Source: Liriodendron chinense
Taxonomy: Eukaryota; Streptophyta; Magnoliopsida; Magnoliales; Magnoliaceae
Direction of reading: 5' to 3'
Assembly (NCBI GenBank): GCA_003013855.2
Contig: ML058552.1
Coordinates: 248,001 to 312,000 of the forward strand
DNA: 64,000 nt
The position numbers were made by a program, and so were the translations under genes. Under the pieces are notes generated by a model that was not told the origin of the DNA, searched no databases, and saw only the letters and a program-made list of their open reading frames with translations. Shown here piece by piece: positions 31,900 to 43,902 of the stretch; positions within the stretch are counted from its first letter, which is position 1, and each line of letters begins with the position of its first letter.

Positions 31900-34560
31900 T
31901 TCCAAATGCAGAAGTGTAGCCACGACGGGCAACAAGCTCTGGCTCTGGCACACGCTGCGACTTCCACGTGGCAACATGGTTACCATTCAAGATGGATGTC
32001 GGTTCTTTTGTAAGAGACGTGGTTGGTGAGAAGAATTAAAATCAATTGAAACATGACGCGTGTTACCTTCAGTCAAAGAGACGGTTGTGAGGTTATGGGC
32101 CACCAGTTCGAGGCATCCAAAACAAGTTGCAGAGTAGAACGATTCGATGAGTAATGTCTCCACAGGATATTCTGTATATAAACTATCCCAACCGACAGCT
32201 CTCTTTCATACTCGATTCGTCCTCTTTTCTTCCCAACCCCCAGTTTTTTACTCGGTGAGTCGGACTAACTCCTCATGAACCTGAGTTGCTACTCGCCAAG
32301 TCTGAGTCAACTCGGGGCAGACGGCAATCCATGTCTCTAGCTGCTAACGCATAACAGGGAGACCATTTAGCTGTTTTGAGTGTTTCAAGTTAAGTGCAAA
32401 CCATTTCTCCAAATATTCATTTAGCTGTTTTTGCTAGAGCTGCACACCAGGCCGAACTGAATGGAGCTGGGCCTAGTGCAGCTCGACTCGACCAGTTTGA
32501 ATAGGCCAGCCTAAAACAGTTCAAAATCGGGGTTGAAGGCAACCTTAGGCTTATTGACACTCTTGATTGCTATTTCACTTATTATAACAATTTTTCCTCT
32601 TATTTATCTTCAAGCTGAAAAAAATAATAATAAGAAAAAATTGGCTTCGACTCGGTTCGAACCAGACGGTGGAACCAAGTCGACCGAGATCAACTCATGT
32701 GCAATTCTACCAACGGTTACCATTTGAGAATACCTTATTTTTAAGTGTAGGTGATTGGATGATTACTTTTGGATACATGACTTATTTATGTGTGGCCCAC
32801 CAAATAAATACCCCCAGTTGCAAACACAAGGATGGAGCTATTTGAAGGCAGGCCGCATGTCCATATTGCTTGTGCCTTGACGTAAAAGAATGTTATGGAA
32901 TGGGCCGAACTGTTAAGTTACAGTGCTCTTTGTCGAATAATGACACTCTGAATGTCCAACAAACTGATCTAGGACCATCCATCCTGTGCAGCACAAATTT
33001 CACAGGACACCATGTGAAATCCTGGGCGATCCTGCATGGACCTGGCCTGGATATGACACCTGCCCTGGTCCAAACCAGTCCAACCCACCAGTTGGGTCCG
33101 AGTCTTGAAACATTGATCGTTATCCATGTCTTGATGATTACGCTTGAGTCTGATGCAACTTGTTCCAGGTCAACTCGGTTGAGTCAATCTAGTTCGGCAC
33201 CACAAATCAGAGTTGAACAGGGGTGATTCAGGAGCTATTGAGTCGGTCGAGTCACCGAGTCTTAAAACCTGGATCGGATGCATTGACCATTCATGTGAAC
33301 GCCCACGGCTAATGCTGCGCCACCCACTCAAAAAAAAAAGTGGGCCCCACAACTCAACACCTTTTGGGTTCACATTTCTGAGCGCAGACCAAATTCAGGA
33401 ACGGTTGATTACGTGGCACACGTGTGTCAGATCGAGTCCATTCATCAAGACGAGCCCTGGCTCAAAAAGAAGTCCTTTCATACACTCGAATTTTGGGCCA
33501 GGATATGTTCACGGGTGTACCCATGTGTTTGCAAGATTGGCACGTGAAGATGCATGTGGATGTGTCTTTTCTGCTAGCTCCACACGTGTGCCACCCTGAC
33601 AAATGCGTCGGCATTGGAGTAGTGTGGGTCCACTCATCATGTGGGCCCCACCTAAACGAATGGAATGAACAACTTCAACGTAACACAATAGCCTGCCTGA
33701 TAAGTCCCCTAGCCCTATTTGACAGTGGACCCAGCCCAAATCTGACTATCACTGTTCTTTTATTGGCTCCGAATGGCAGATCCGAACCCGTCCTGATCAG
33801 TAAAAACGGGTCTCAGAAATTGTTCCCCTTCTTTCATCTTCAAGTTGGGTGAACCTCAGATGATCCACACGTTTGACAGATTGACACGTATAGGTGCATA
33901 TGGGTCCCACCTTTTTGCATAAATTCATAGTTTTTGATCATCCAATCACAGTGGCGTTGGAACCCCGACAAATCGCCATGTACCCCATCTGTCGAGTCAT
34001 TCAAACCATACATGTGCCTTGCGTGTATGGAATCTGGACCGTTCATTTGTTGGGCCCTACCATGGATGGGATGTACCGAGGAAAACACACTGATCGGGAA
34101 ATCCTACTCACTGATTGGTTGTCTAAGGATTATAGTTGAGTAGTTAAGAAACGAAAATGTATCCCAAATAATGGCTAGGATCATTTGGCCGCTGTGATTT
34201 TCATTTTAGTATCTATCCTGTGGCATTGATCTAGTGGGCCACTAGTAGAGGTGAAGCCCAGGCCTAGTAGAATTATCTACTGGGCTCGAATGTCGGGTCT
34301 GGGCCCTATCCTTGGGCCCTAGGTATTGCCCAAAACCAGCCCAAATCATTACCAGATTAGTCAAGGCCCAACAAGCCAGACCAGGTGAACCATGTTTGTT
34401 AGTGAGACGAAGGTCTACTTTCTGGCAGTTCTGCGAACTAGTGAACACGTAGGTTTAACTCGAGTTGGATCCACTGCCCATTTAGATAGGCCCGAACCCG
34501 TCTTTGAAGCGAGTCAGGTGAGTTAACCCACGAGCCACGCCTAAAAATGGGGCAACGGCG
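31900..34560. other. Intergenic, no supported gene
   Basis: A 'gtatataaac' TATA-like site near 32174 is followed only by short, stop-rich frames. 32270-32330 and 33165-33290 carry 'actcgg..gagtc' motifs that recur at 47520-47810, 48900-49110 and 52130-52290. 33280-34140 holds diverged gtgggcccac-containing repeats. ORFs of 118-142 aa at 32870-33852 overlap, change frame and show no domain. Confidence 0.5.
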
Positions 34561-34569
34561 ACTTTATCA

Positions 34570-35103
34570 GGACTCGGCTTCTGTAGTGACTCCTCTGGTA
34601 CCGAGCTCGGTACTTGTTGGTGTTGGAAGAGATCTGTGGGCCCAACCATGACGTATGTTCCTTATCCACGCCGTTCATTAATTTTGTGAGCTCATCTTTA
34701 GGGCATAATCCCAAAAGTGGGGTAGATCCAATTCACGGGTGGACCATACCACATGAAAGAGTAGTGATTGGTTAAAAACTTCCTAAGGCCCACTATAACG
34801 TTGATTTCTATCCAACCTGTTGATTTGGTCACACAGACCAGATGAAGGGAAAACGCAAGTATCAGCTTGATCCAAAACTTTTGTAGCCCCCAAGAAGTTT
34901 TTAATGGTGGGCGTTCAATCACCATTGTTTCCTATGATGTGGTCCACTTGATATTTGGATATGTCTCATTTTTGGGCTCATGTCATTAAATGGTCGGGGA
35001 AAATTGAAGGACGGCGTGGATAAAATACGGGCCCGTAGATATTTTTCCATCACTAAACAGTACCGAGCTCGGTAATGGAGGAGTCACTACCGAATCCGAG
35101 TCC
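34570..35103. mobile_element. MULE-type MITE with long TIRs
   Basis: The ends GGACTCGGCTTC and GGACTCGGATTC extend as TIRs of about 50 bp including 'gtagtgactcctc' and the palindrome 'accgagctcggtac'. Flanks are ACTTTATCA at 34561-34569 and ACTTTATTA at 35104-35112, a 9-bp duplication with one mismatch. The interior is the foldback family consensus. Confidence 0.9.
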
Positions 35104-36440
35104 ACTTTATTAGGGGAGCTCCGACATCAAGGATCTGGCCCACCCAAGATTGGACGGTTGTAATAAACCTACTAATCGTAGGAAAATAAAATAATGCTGA
35201 AAAGATTTTGCAGCCTAAAATGGACTGCGCACTATTGAAGAGCTCTATATATGAGTTGGACGTCTTTTAAAAATATCTAATTTTACTGTTTTAGTAAATC
35301 TGGAAGAAGATTCATGTATGAATTATTGCAAGGGAGTCTGGGCCCTTTGTTGGCTTGCAAGCAGGATTTTGGAGCTTTTTCATTGGTCCGCGTTATGCAA
35401 CCTGTGGTATGCTCATATACTCAATGAAACCTGGTCACATGACGTCATGCAGTGGGATGTGGACTAATGAAAAAACTTCAAACAAAGATTTCCTGCCGAC
35501 TCATTGCAATGAGATAATTACATTATACTCGACTGAGTAGATGCACATCATACTCGGTTTTTCAAGTTCTTCCAACTGGGCCATTTGGCTCCATGATCCA
35601 GGCAATCGATCTACTGGGCCCCACAATGGACGGACCATGCGCACAAAAACGAAGGAGCCCTTCATAAGAAACCGAGTATGGTTTGCAGGTCCTCGACCGA
35701 GGGTCATAGGTCATATGATTTCCCCTTTTCTCCGATATAATTGATGAAATAGAATTGTGCCATGCGGGCTGCTGCATGGAAGTTTCATGCATTTCCCTCC
35801 CAATGATGTGCACGTGGAAATTTTTTCTAGAGATCTGGACTGTTGATCTGGTGGGCCACATTTGGATGGGCTATATGCAAAAAAATTCATGGTTATTTGA
35901 CAGATCTTACCATCTATTCATTGTGAGATTATCTTGTCGAAGGTGGGCCATGATGGACCGTCCATGTTGTGTAAGGCTAGAACAACAGTTCTGTTTACCA
36001 TTCATGTCTGCCACGTGTAACGTTAGAAAGGAAATGCATAGAACTTCTATACAGATATCTGCGTCTCTTCACATGGGAGATTGACCCTAGAGTATGAAAA
36101 TAAAATATTCAGGTTTTCCTGTACACGTGGAGGGATAGCGCAGTGATCCAGACCGTAGATCTATCGGATTCCACATTGGATTAGTCATGCCCCGAAAATT
36201 TCCTAGATCACAAGATCCTTGCCACCAATTTCGGGCCTTTTTTTCAAATGAATGTGGACAGTTTTTTTGTATTTCTTGATAATCTGTATCTAGGCCATCA
36301 ATTGGAAGGTTAGATTTCCCTCTTGAGGATGTTTTCATCGCATGGTCATCCACCAATGGTCTGGATCACTGAACCATTGGCCCACTTTCACAAATTGAAA
36401 ATGCGAATACGATGTGCTTATACACGCGCTGAGAAACTAA
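35104..36440. other. Intergenic, dispersed gtgggcc repeats
   Basis: Three or four diverged segments share 'gatctggactgttgatctgg' and 'gtgggcc..atttggatgg' phrasing (35560-35640, 35815-35960, 36130-36370). They look like remnants of another dispersed repeat. No gene. Confidence 0.45.
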
Positions 36441-36960
36441 TAGTTCTAGGAACCCGACCCCTGTATGTACAGGCAGTTAGGGATGGCAGGTGCATACCCC
36501 GGGTGACGCTACACCGTGTCTATTTTTTAGCGTGCCTAATTTTCCATAACTAGGAAGTACGCCACCGATAGCGGTAGATGACACAAAAGTTCAACCTGGG
36601 CATACGGTATCTCACACCTATCTTTGGTAGGTACAAGAGGTGTATGCACCAGTTTACATACGGTACTAGATCTGGTAGGTAGGCTTAGAAAGATACAGTT
36701 GCTACGGTCTCCACCAGGGGACTCCACTCTAACTACCTTATTGCCGAGTCTAGGAACTTTACTGACCTTATTGAAAGATAAGTACACCCCGGGTGGAAAA
36801 GATGGTCCTATTCCCTCAGTTGCGTTCACCCTCCTTAATATGCTATGAGCCTTGACTACTTGCATGAAAGTCTAATAGGCAGGCATGTTCAGCTCGGTAT
36901 GGCAAGTAGACTACCCTTCGAAAGGCTGGATGGACTGTTCCCACAAAATCCTGCCCGTAG
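36441..36960. other. Block unlike its surroundings, origin unknown
   Basis: About 500 bp lacking the gtgggcc repeats that fill the flanks. It holds an open frame of 109 codons on the minus strand (36536-36865) and 74 on the plus strand. No protein family recognised. An organelle-derived insertion is possible but not shown. Confidence 0.3.
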
Positions 36961-38045
36961 GACACTGCTGACCTTTAGATTGATGATTTTCAAATAGACG
37001 GTTGAGAACAAATATAGCAACGGTCCAGATTCAAACGAAAAGAAGCCAAAGTTTGGATAGCTGGGATATTCCATTCTTGGGTGGATATTGGCCCATCAAA
37101 CAGATAATCCGGACCATCAGCCGTGGGTCCCACTTCTGCAAAATGAATGTAGATACTCGGGCGGAGTATGATACAGATACAACGCTCGTTTTATACGTTA
37201 GTTGCGCTGAGGCAAATCGAAACAGTTGCAAGGTACTAGTTTGGATATGATCGTTGAAGAGACTGGACCACATGAGACTACCGGTCATACATCAACGTCT
37301 CTGTGGGGCCCATACCCACTTGCAATGCACAAGCCATGTTATGGTGGGCATTTCGTGACTACTAAGATAAGATGCTTTTAGCATTTTGTCCGTTTGGAGT
37401 CTTCCATTTCGTAAAGTGGAATGGATAATAAATTAAATGCAAGCAAAAAAAAAATATATAATAATAATAATAATAAAATGGACCATTTTATCGATTTCAA
37501 GTTGCATGGGGACATTTGGACAGTACAATCAATCTATCCTGACCGTTCATCACACCCAGCACACATTTCATGGGTCACCCTGCCAAAATCAGACTGATAG
37601 GTTGATCCCATCATCCATCAGTAAGTTGTCCTTCTTTTGTAGATGTCCCTTTCCCAAACATGAATCCGATGTTTCGGATTGAATTGTGATGATTTGAGAC
37701 ATAACCCATCCAATAAACGAATCAAATTGTTGATCTAACTTATTTTACAAACGATCTTAACCGTCGGTTACATAGGATATTGATCAAATGATTATAACTA
37801 TATTCCAATCTATTTATTTATTTTTCATGGCCACCCATGCAATATGAGCTGGACCTTAGGGACAATCCATATCAATGGTTGGTTTATCCAACTGTTCCAT
37901 GCAAGGGGGCCACTTGCATTCAAGCATGGGTTGTCCATTCTATTTTGGTGGGAGTTTTTCTTTAACGATTCCGATGAGGTGTTTTGACATTTTACCAGTA
38001 TTTCAGTTACATTTTAAAAAATAATTTATCCAATATAATAAAAGA

Positions 38046-38047
<2 letters not shown>

Positions 38048-38078
<31 letters not shown>
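38048..38078. repeat. (AT)n microsatellite
   Basis: About 15 uninterrupted AT units. Confidence 0.95.
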
Positions 38079-38079
<1 letters not shown>

Positions 38080-38337
38080 CTGGGGCCAGTTTCACCAGTT
38101 TTAATTAGCTTCAAGTGCATAACAATGTCAATGGTTTAAAGCTGAAACACTACAGTAGTAGAGATAGATGGATTAATTGATTTCCAACCATTAATTACTA
38201 GTAAAATATTAATTCACTTGATTCACACATCATCGTACGTAAATTTGACCACGTGATGCTTGTGCACATCAACATCAATAAGGTGTCTTTCCTACTTGCA
38301 TCATAAGTAAAAGCAGCCATCAATTCCGTCTTGTAGA

Positions 38338-38674
38338 GCACTTTGACTGCTAGAATGAGTGCTTCTTGGCTCTGTCTATGATGTTGTCTAAGAGCGCCTG
38401 GCCTATCTGTTTGGATTGAGTTTTTAGTTGGATCGCAAGCTTTTATTGCACTTTGACTGCTAAAATGAGTGCTTCTTGGCTCTGCCTATGACGTTGTCTA
38501 AGAGCGCCTGGTCTAGGTCTGTTTGGATTCAGTTTTTAATTGGATCACTAGCATTTATTGCGCTTTTAACTGCTAAAATGAGTGCTCTTCTTGGCTCTGT
38601 CTATGACATTGTCTAAGAGTGCTTGGTCTAAGTCTGTTTGGATTCAGTTTTTAATTGGATCACTAGCATTTATC
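38338..38674 (+). repeat. Three tandem units of about 112 bp
   Basis: Units start at 38338, 38448 and 38560, each with 'ctgctaaaatgagtgcttct' (or close) followed by 'gttgtctaagagcgcctgg' and 'gtttggattcagttttta'. Units 2 and 3 are more alike than unit 1. No coding signal. Confidence 0.85.
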
Positions 38675-39732
38675 AATCTTAGCCTATTCAAAAAATTTAT
38701 TTTTATTTGTCCAGCTAACTTATAAATAAGTATAATGAATGGAATGGAAGGGTACACTAAAGAAGAAAAAGCAAAATTTTGAAAAGCAAAACAGCAATGG
38801 CTATCTTCTAAATCATTTGAATGTTTAAAATCAAGAAAATAAATATAAATTTAATTAATATAGGAGACTACTTCTTGCAAAAAATGATATTGAAAATAAT
38901 TCAAAAAGTGAAATTAGCATGGTGAAAAATCAATAGGCTTTGCATATCCAACTCAAGATATGTCTTGGTTTCTTTTATAGGTTTCTCATTTATAGATGAA
39001 ATATTCATATGGTGTAAGCATTAATTAACCTGATTTTAAGATTTCTTTCAAATCTTTTTACTTTTTTTTTGGCAACTTAAATATTTCTTTACCATTGTAT
39101 GCAGCTCATGGTCACATGCAATACTTTTGACCAATGAGATGTTTTCAAATTTAATCACATGTAGCTCAACACACAGTTCATGCTTGTGCATAAAGAGAGA
39201 GGGGAAGCGGTAAGTGGTGTAAATGATACAGATATTATTGTGATTTAAAATTTAATAAATGCTTTTAAATATTAAAGGCAATTACAAATCACAAATCAAT
39301 AATCAATCTAATAAAATTTTGAAGTAAAATTCAATAGTTAAGCGAAAGGAATGAATAATTGAAATTTATAATTCACCATCAAACTAAACCAAGAATGCTC
39401 AATAGGAGATATGTACTATCATATCACAACCACATTGGTTGCTATGGCCATGGATCCTAAGAGATCATGGGTTGTTCCACTGCACACCACTTTAGTAGAA
39501 TAATAAATTAAGATTACTTACAGTGTAGAAGAGGGTTTTATAAGTTGCAATAATCTCCAGTACTACATGTAAGAAGAATTTCTATAGACAAAAATTTCAC
39601 ACAATTAATTATTTAAAACAAGAAAACTATGTAATATGAAATGACATGAGAATGATTTTTAAGCAATGACAATGCATTTAGGTAATTTAAGAAGTTGTGT
39701 GTTGTAGTATTCTCTTTACCAAAATAGACTTA

Positions 39733-40143
39733 CTTTTGACAAATACCTCTTTTACGTCTCTCCTCTCTCCCACAACTGACAAATGACTTCCTCCCTATCC
39801 ATCCACCCACATGCATTACATGTGTCAATTTTACTATAAAAATATATATAGAAGTTAAGAAATGGTAGACCATCTTATCATAATTTTTGTGGACGTTGTT
39901 TTCTACCTTTAAAGTACACTTGGGATTCTTTTTTTTCTTTTTTTTTTCTTTCTTTTTTTTTTTTTTTTTTTTATAAAGTACACTTGGGATTCATATTTGT
40001 TCATTACTTTTGACAGACACTTCTCTTCCACTCTCTCCTACAATTGGCAAGCCACTTTCTATCCACTTACCCACATGCATTACATGTGTTAGTTTTATTA
40101 TTGTGGACGTTGTTTTCTCACTTTTAAGTACACTTGGGATTCA
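39733..40143 (+). repeat. Imperfect tandem duplication
   Basis: 39733-39930 and 40006-40143 share 'acccacatgcattacatgtg', 'gtggacgttgttttct' and 'agtacacttgggattc' in the same order. A T-rich tract separates them. Confidence 0.75.
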
Positions 40144-41465
40144 TCTTTGCTCCTCAAAAGAATTAGAAAGTCAAAAAGAAAATAAGAAAAAGTCTTTTGT
40201 GGCCTTGAAGGATATTGAGAATGACATTCCAAAGGCATATTCAGGGAAGACATTCCATCATATGGATGTTCGATATAGATGAGTAATAACGTTAAAAAAA
40301 AATGAAATGATCTAGGAATGATAACCATTTAAATAATTTTTATGTTGACTGTAAACTAGAAAAGAAAAAAAAAATAGTCAAATCACAACAAAATTGTTTT
40401 CTCGTGCAATATCAATGAATACTTTGATTGTACACTTCTTATCAGATTCAAGTAAAGCCTAGTATAAAATACATTTAATGTTCACACATACAGTGTTAAG
40501 GGCATAATGACTGTATCTAGGACATGACTCACGCATGCTCATATCCTTCCAAAATAGAAAAAGTACAAAGATCTAGTCTTATCAATATCTTAATTTTATG
40601 CTAACATGGTGTGAAAGGACATCTATATAGAAAATGAGAGACTCAAATATCATATATCACTAGTGTCCAACAAGTTCAATGAATATGTGCCCTGTGGCAT
40701 GCTAGGTACCTAAAATGAGTTTCTTTGTATGATGACAAATAGACTGTTTCAATTGAAGTTCAATGCCTATACTATCCTACATGTTAGCAGATTGAGTTTA
40801 AGGAACTAAAGATGCTACAATCAAGTGTTGTACAATGCCCATATGCATTATATGCAAGCTAATTTTAATGCACATGCTATATAACATAATAATATTTATC
40901 ACTACTAATGTATTACATGACAAGTTCAAATGGAGTTCAATACACATGCTTACAATACATCAACTACATTGAATTCATATTTGAGATTTTGCCTAACATT
41001 GATAATGTCCACAAGGCAAGCACCGATGGGGTTCAAAGCATATGCTCATGGCATTTTGAGAAAATTCAAGGCATATATCAGTGAAAGTTGAGTTGGACAT
41101 CCCATAATGCTAGCACAAAAAAATTGTACCACAAGTACCAATGTATACTCATGATATACTATGAATATTGAATTTGACATTCTACATTGCCAGCACTACC
41201 AATGTACCACCTAATAAGTGCCAACTATATGCTGATTGATGTACCTATGAACATTGAATTTAACACTCAAAACATCATCAATGTTCGACGCTCAAATATC
41301 ATCGTTGCTCTGAATGTACTGTGAAAATTGAGAGCGACGCTCCACATTATCGATGTGGCCAATGATGTACCACATGATATACCAACAAATTCAATGCAAG
41401 AGCTCATACTGTCCTAGAACATTCGAGTCATTCATCATTCCTAGCACTAGCAGTATTATAGATAC

Positions 41466-41533
41466 ACAAGTACCAAAGGAGTTCAATGTGTCGAAATGTT
41501 AGGACATATGCATTGAACTCCTTTGGTACTTGT
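41466..41533. repeat. Perfect 23-bp inverted repeat (hairpin)
   Basis: The left arm 41466-41488 begins acaagtaccaaagg. The right arm 41511-41533 is its exact complement, ending cctttggtacttgt. The loop is 22 bp. A transcript would fold into a short, very stable stem. Confidence 0.9.
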
Positions 41534-42451
41534 TATCTGTAAATCTTGTGATCAATTCAACGTGGTCCAATATAAAATGTATCACTTTAGCACTTGCATT
41601 AGTATAATGTAGCTAAAATCAAGTCTCATTGATGTAAATATAAACATATATATCAATTGAGTTCAATGATGTTGCGCTGTGTGCTAGCGGATTGAGTCTT
41701 ATATTAAAAACCACTAGCACTTTCAATAATTCCTTCCGTAATCTTTCTGAGAAATGCATAGACCTAAGCTGAAATCTCATTAATGATTGTTTGTGCGTCA
41801 GCAACTTCAATGACCATGCTAATGTGGCGCACTGACGGTCCCACCAACACTGCTTGTGCGAACGGCTTATCCTTCTCCAAAACGCTCCAACCCCTTGTCA
41901 AATCTCATCGATGTCGGTATAGCGTCATCTGTTTAAATGTAGATGCTAACGTGGCATGATGTGTCGGACGGAGTTTGTCGCTTATCGGGCACGCGGCGAC
42001 TCTTGCATATGGTGTGTCCACAATTTGTCCACATGCATGCAATGGGCCTACATTACCAATTTAGCTCCACATACCCCCATCTAACACTATATGATATAGA
42101 CTTTCTTTAATCAAATGATGGAATCCTCAAGATAACACACATGAAAAGAGATAAATGCATCATGGTACTCTTATCTTACCATATCCATCTCAAGATAAGC
42201 TTGTTCTGATCTTTCTCAACCTCTCGTATGTTGAATTAAGATATGCTTCCTTTATCTCAACATCTATGTTTTGATTAAGATATGCTTCCTTTTAGTATAG
42301 TTGACTCAAATGCTGTAGTGGCCTAAGACAAGTCCTTTTTATCTACTAGAGACACGTGTCACAATCATGTTGGCGCATGCCCAGAGGTCCACTTGGATGG
42401 TTTGGATGGACCCACGTGACGCTTATCGGTTACCATAAGGGACATGAAGAG

Positions 42452-42460
42452 TATATAAAT
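42452..42460 (+). promoter_or_regulatory. TATA box of the five-exon gene
   Basis: TATATAAAT, about 275 bp upstream of the start codon. A GA-rich run follows at about 42499-42520 and short upstream ORFs lie between 42520 and 42610, so the 5' UTR may restrain translation. That is inference. Confidence 0.65.
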
Positions 42461-42726
42461 AGAAGAGAGATGGCAATTTCGTATTCTCAGAGAAAGATAT
42501 TGAGAGAGAGAGAGAGGGAAATGAAGCTTTAAATGTATGCACATGGGCGGGATTGCATAATTTCTGCAAATCTTCACGTGTATTTCTGCAGCTTCTATTC
42601 TTCTTGAAATCTTATCTCCTTTTGCTTTGATTTCTGGTGTTTGGGACGGTTGGTGGAAGAGAATCTAAGTCTCTATCCATATCTGGTGAGGTGGTTTTGT
42701 TGGTTGAGAGAGAGAGATTGATAGAT

Positions 42727-43864
42727 ATGGAGGGTGGAGCTAGAAAACCAGCTGGCGTTTCGTCTTCGTCTTCGTCTTCGTCTTCGTCGTCTCTGTCGAC
42801 TGAGCTTTTTGGCCCCAAGGAGTCGCTGTCTTCAACGTTGTTCCCAGCTCCGAATACTGGGAACTCGTCTTCAACGGGGATTTTCAGCTCGGTTTTTCCG
42901 CCGGCCTCTGGGGTGTGTTTTTCTTCCCTTTTTATATCTGGGTGTTTTTGCTTTTCTTCTCTATTTTTTTTTTTCAATTGGTTGATGGTGTTGTGTATTG
43001 GGTTTTGGATTTTGGGTTTTTCTTTTCTTTTCCTTTGCATGTTTATGTAAATAGGGTTTTGATTTTTGGGTTTTATTCTTTGCATGTCAATGTGAATTGA
43101 ATTTTTCTTTTGGGGGTTTTGTTTTCGTTGTTTTTTGATGTGTTGGATTTTGTTTTGTGGGTTTTCTTTCTCTGTTTTGGTGAATTGGGTTTTGTTTATT
43201 TGGGTGTTTTTTTATTTGGTTGCATAAAATCTCTTCATTTTTTTTTATAATTATCACGGTTGGGGTTTGATTGGGTTCGGTAGCCGGTTTGGTAGTCTGC
43301 TTCTACAAAAGATTGTACCTGGATTGGTATTTGGAAATATTTTTTTTTTTAACTCTTTTCGTTTTTCTGTTTTGTTTTGCATGTTCTGAAATTTTTTGTG
43401 GAAGTTTCCCGATTGTTGATGTTATACTATTGGAATTTTATTAGATTCATTTAGAATTTTGTATCGATTCTTGTGATTATCATATTTTTATATTTTCTAA
43501 TCCGTTTGGATTAGATAACGGGTGGCTTTTGGCCCTTGTTTTCTGTTCATTGGGTTGTCTTTGGGGAGTTCTGAGAGATTGTTTCTGTATCCGATTGCAG
43601 GGTTTGGGGCGGGATTCATCGCGTTCTGAGGTGTTCGGATCATGGAGAAAGGAGAATCCCGAGGTCCAGGCATGGAACGGAAAACATGCATCCACAGGTT
43701 TGCAAAGAGACCCTTTTATTCCAAGATTCTGTTTCATTTTTCTCAAGTCATCAGTTTCTAAATAAAAAAATATTTTCTTTCTTTCTTTTTCTTATTCTTT
43801 TTCTTTTCTTTCTTTCTTTTTCTTGTTCTTTTTCTTTTCTTTTTTTCTTTTCCTTTTTTTCCTT

Positions 43865-43902
<38 letters not shown>

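Larger units (their letters stand above)
38700..42450. other. AT-rich intergenic region with repeats
   Basis: Contains a 45-bp T-rich tract at 39928-39972. Positions 40400-41700 are filled with many diverged phrases like 'agttcaatgcatatgctcat', suggesting an old degenerate repeat. No gene recognised. Confidence 0.5.

Noticed and set aside
32174..32360. TATA-like site followed by an ATG at about 32331
   Set aside because: The frame closes after seven codons and no downstream exon could be recognised.
32870..33852. Overlapping plus-strand ORFs of 118, 128 and 142 aa
   Set aside because: Frames overlap, contain repeat-like text and show no domain or splice support.
36536..36865. 109-aa minus-strand ORF
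   Set aside because: No recognisable family, no promoter or splice context. Kept only as part of an unusual block.
42612..43085. 157-aa minus-strand ORF with poly-Glu/Asp
   Set aside because: Shadow of the plus-strand Ser-rich exon 1 and of intron 1 pyrimidine tracts.
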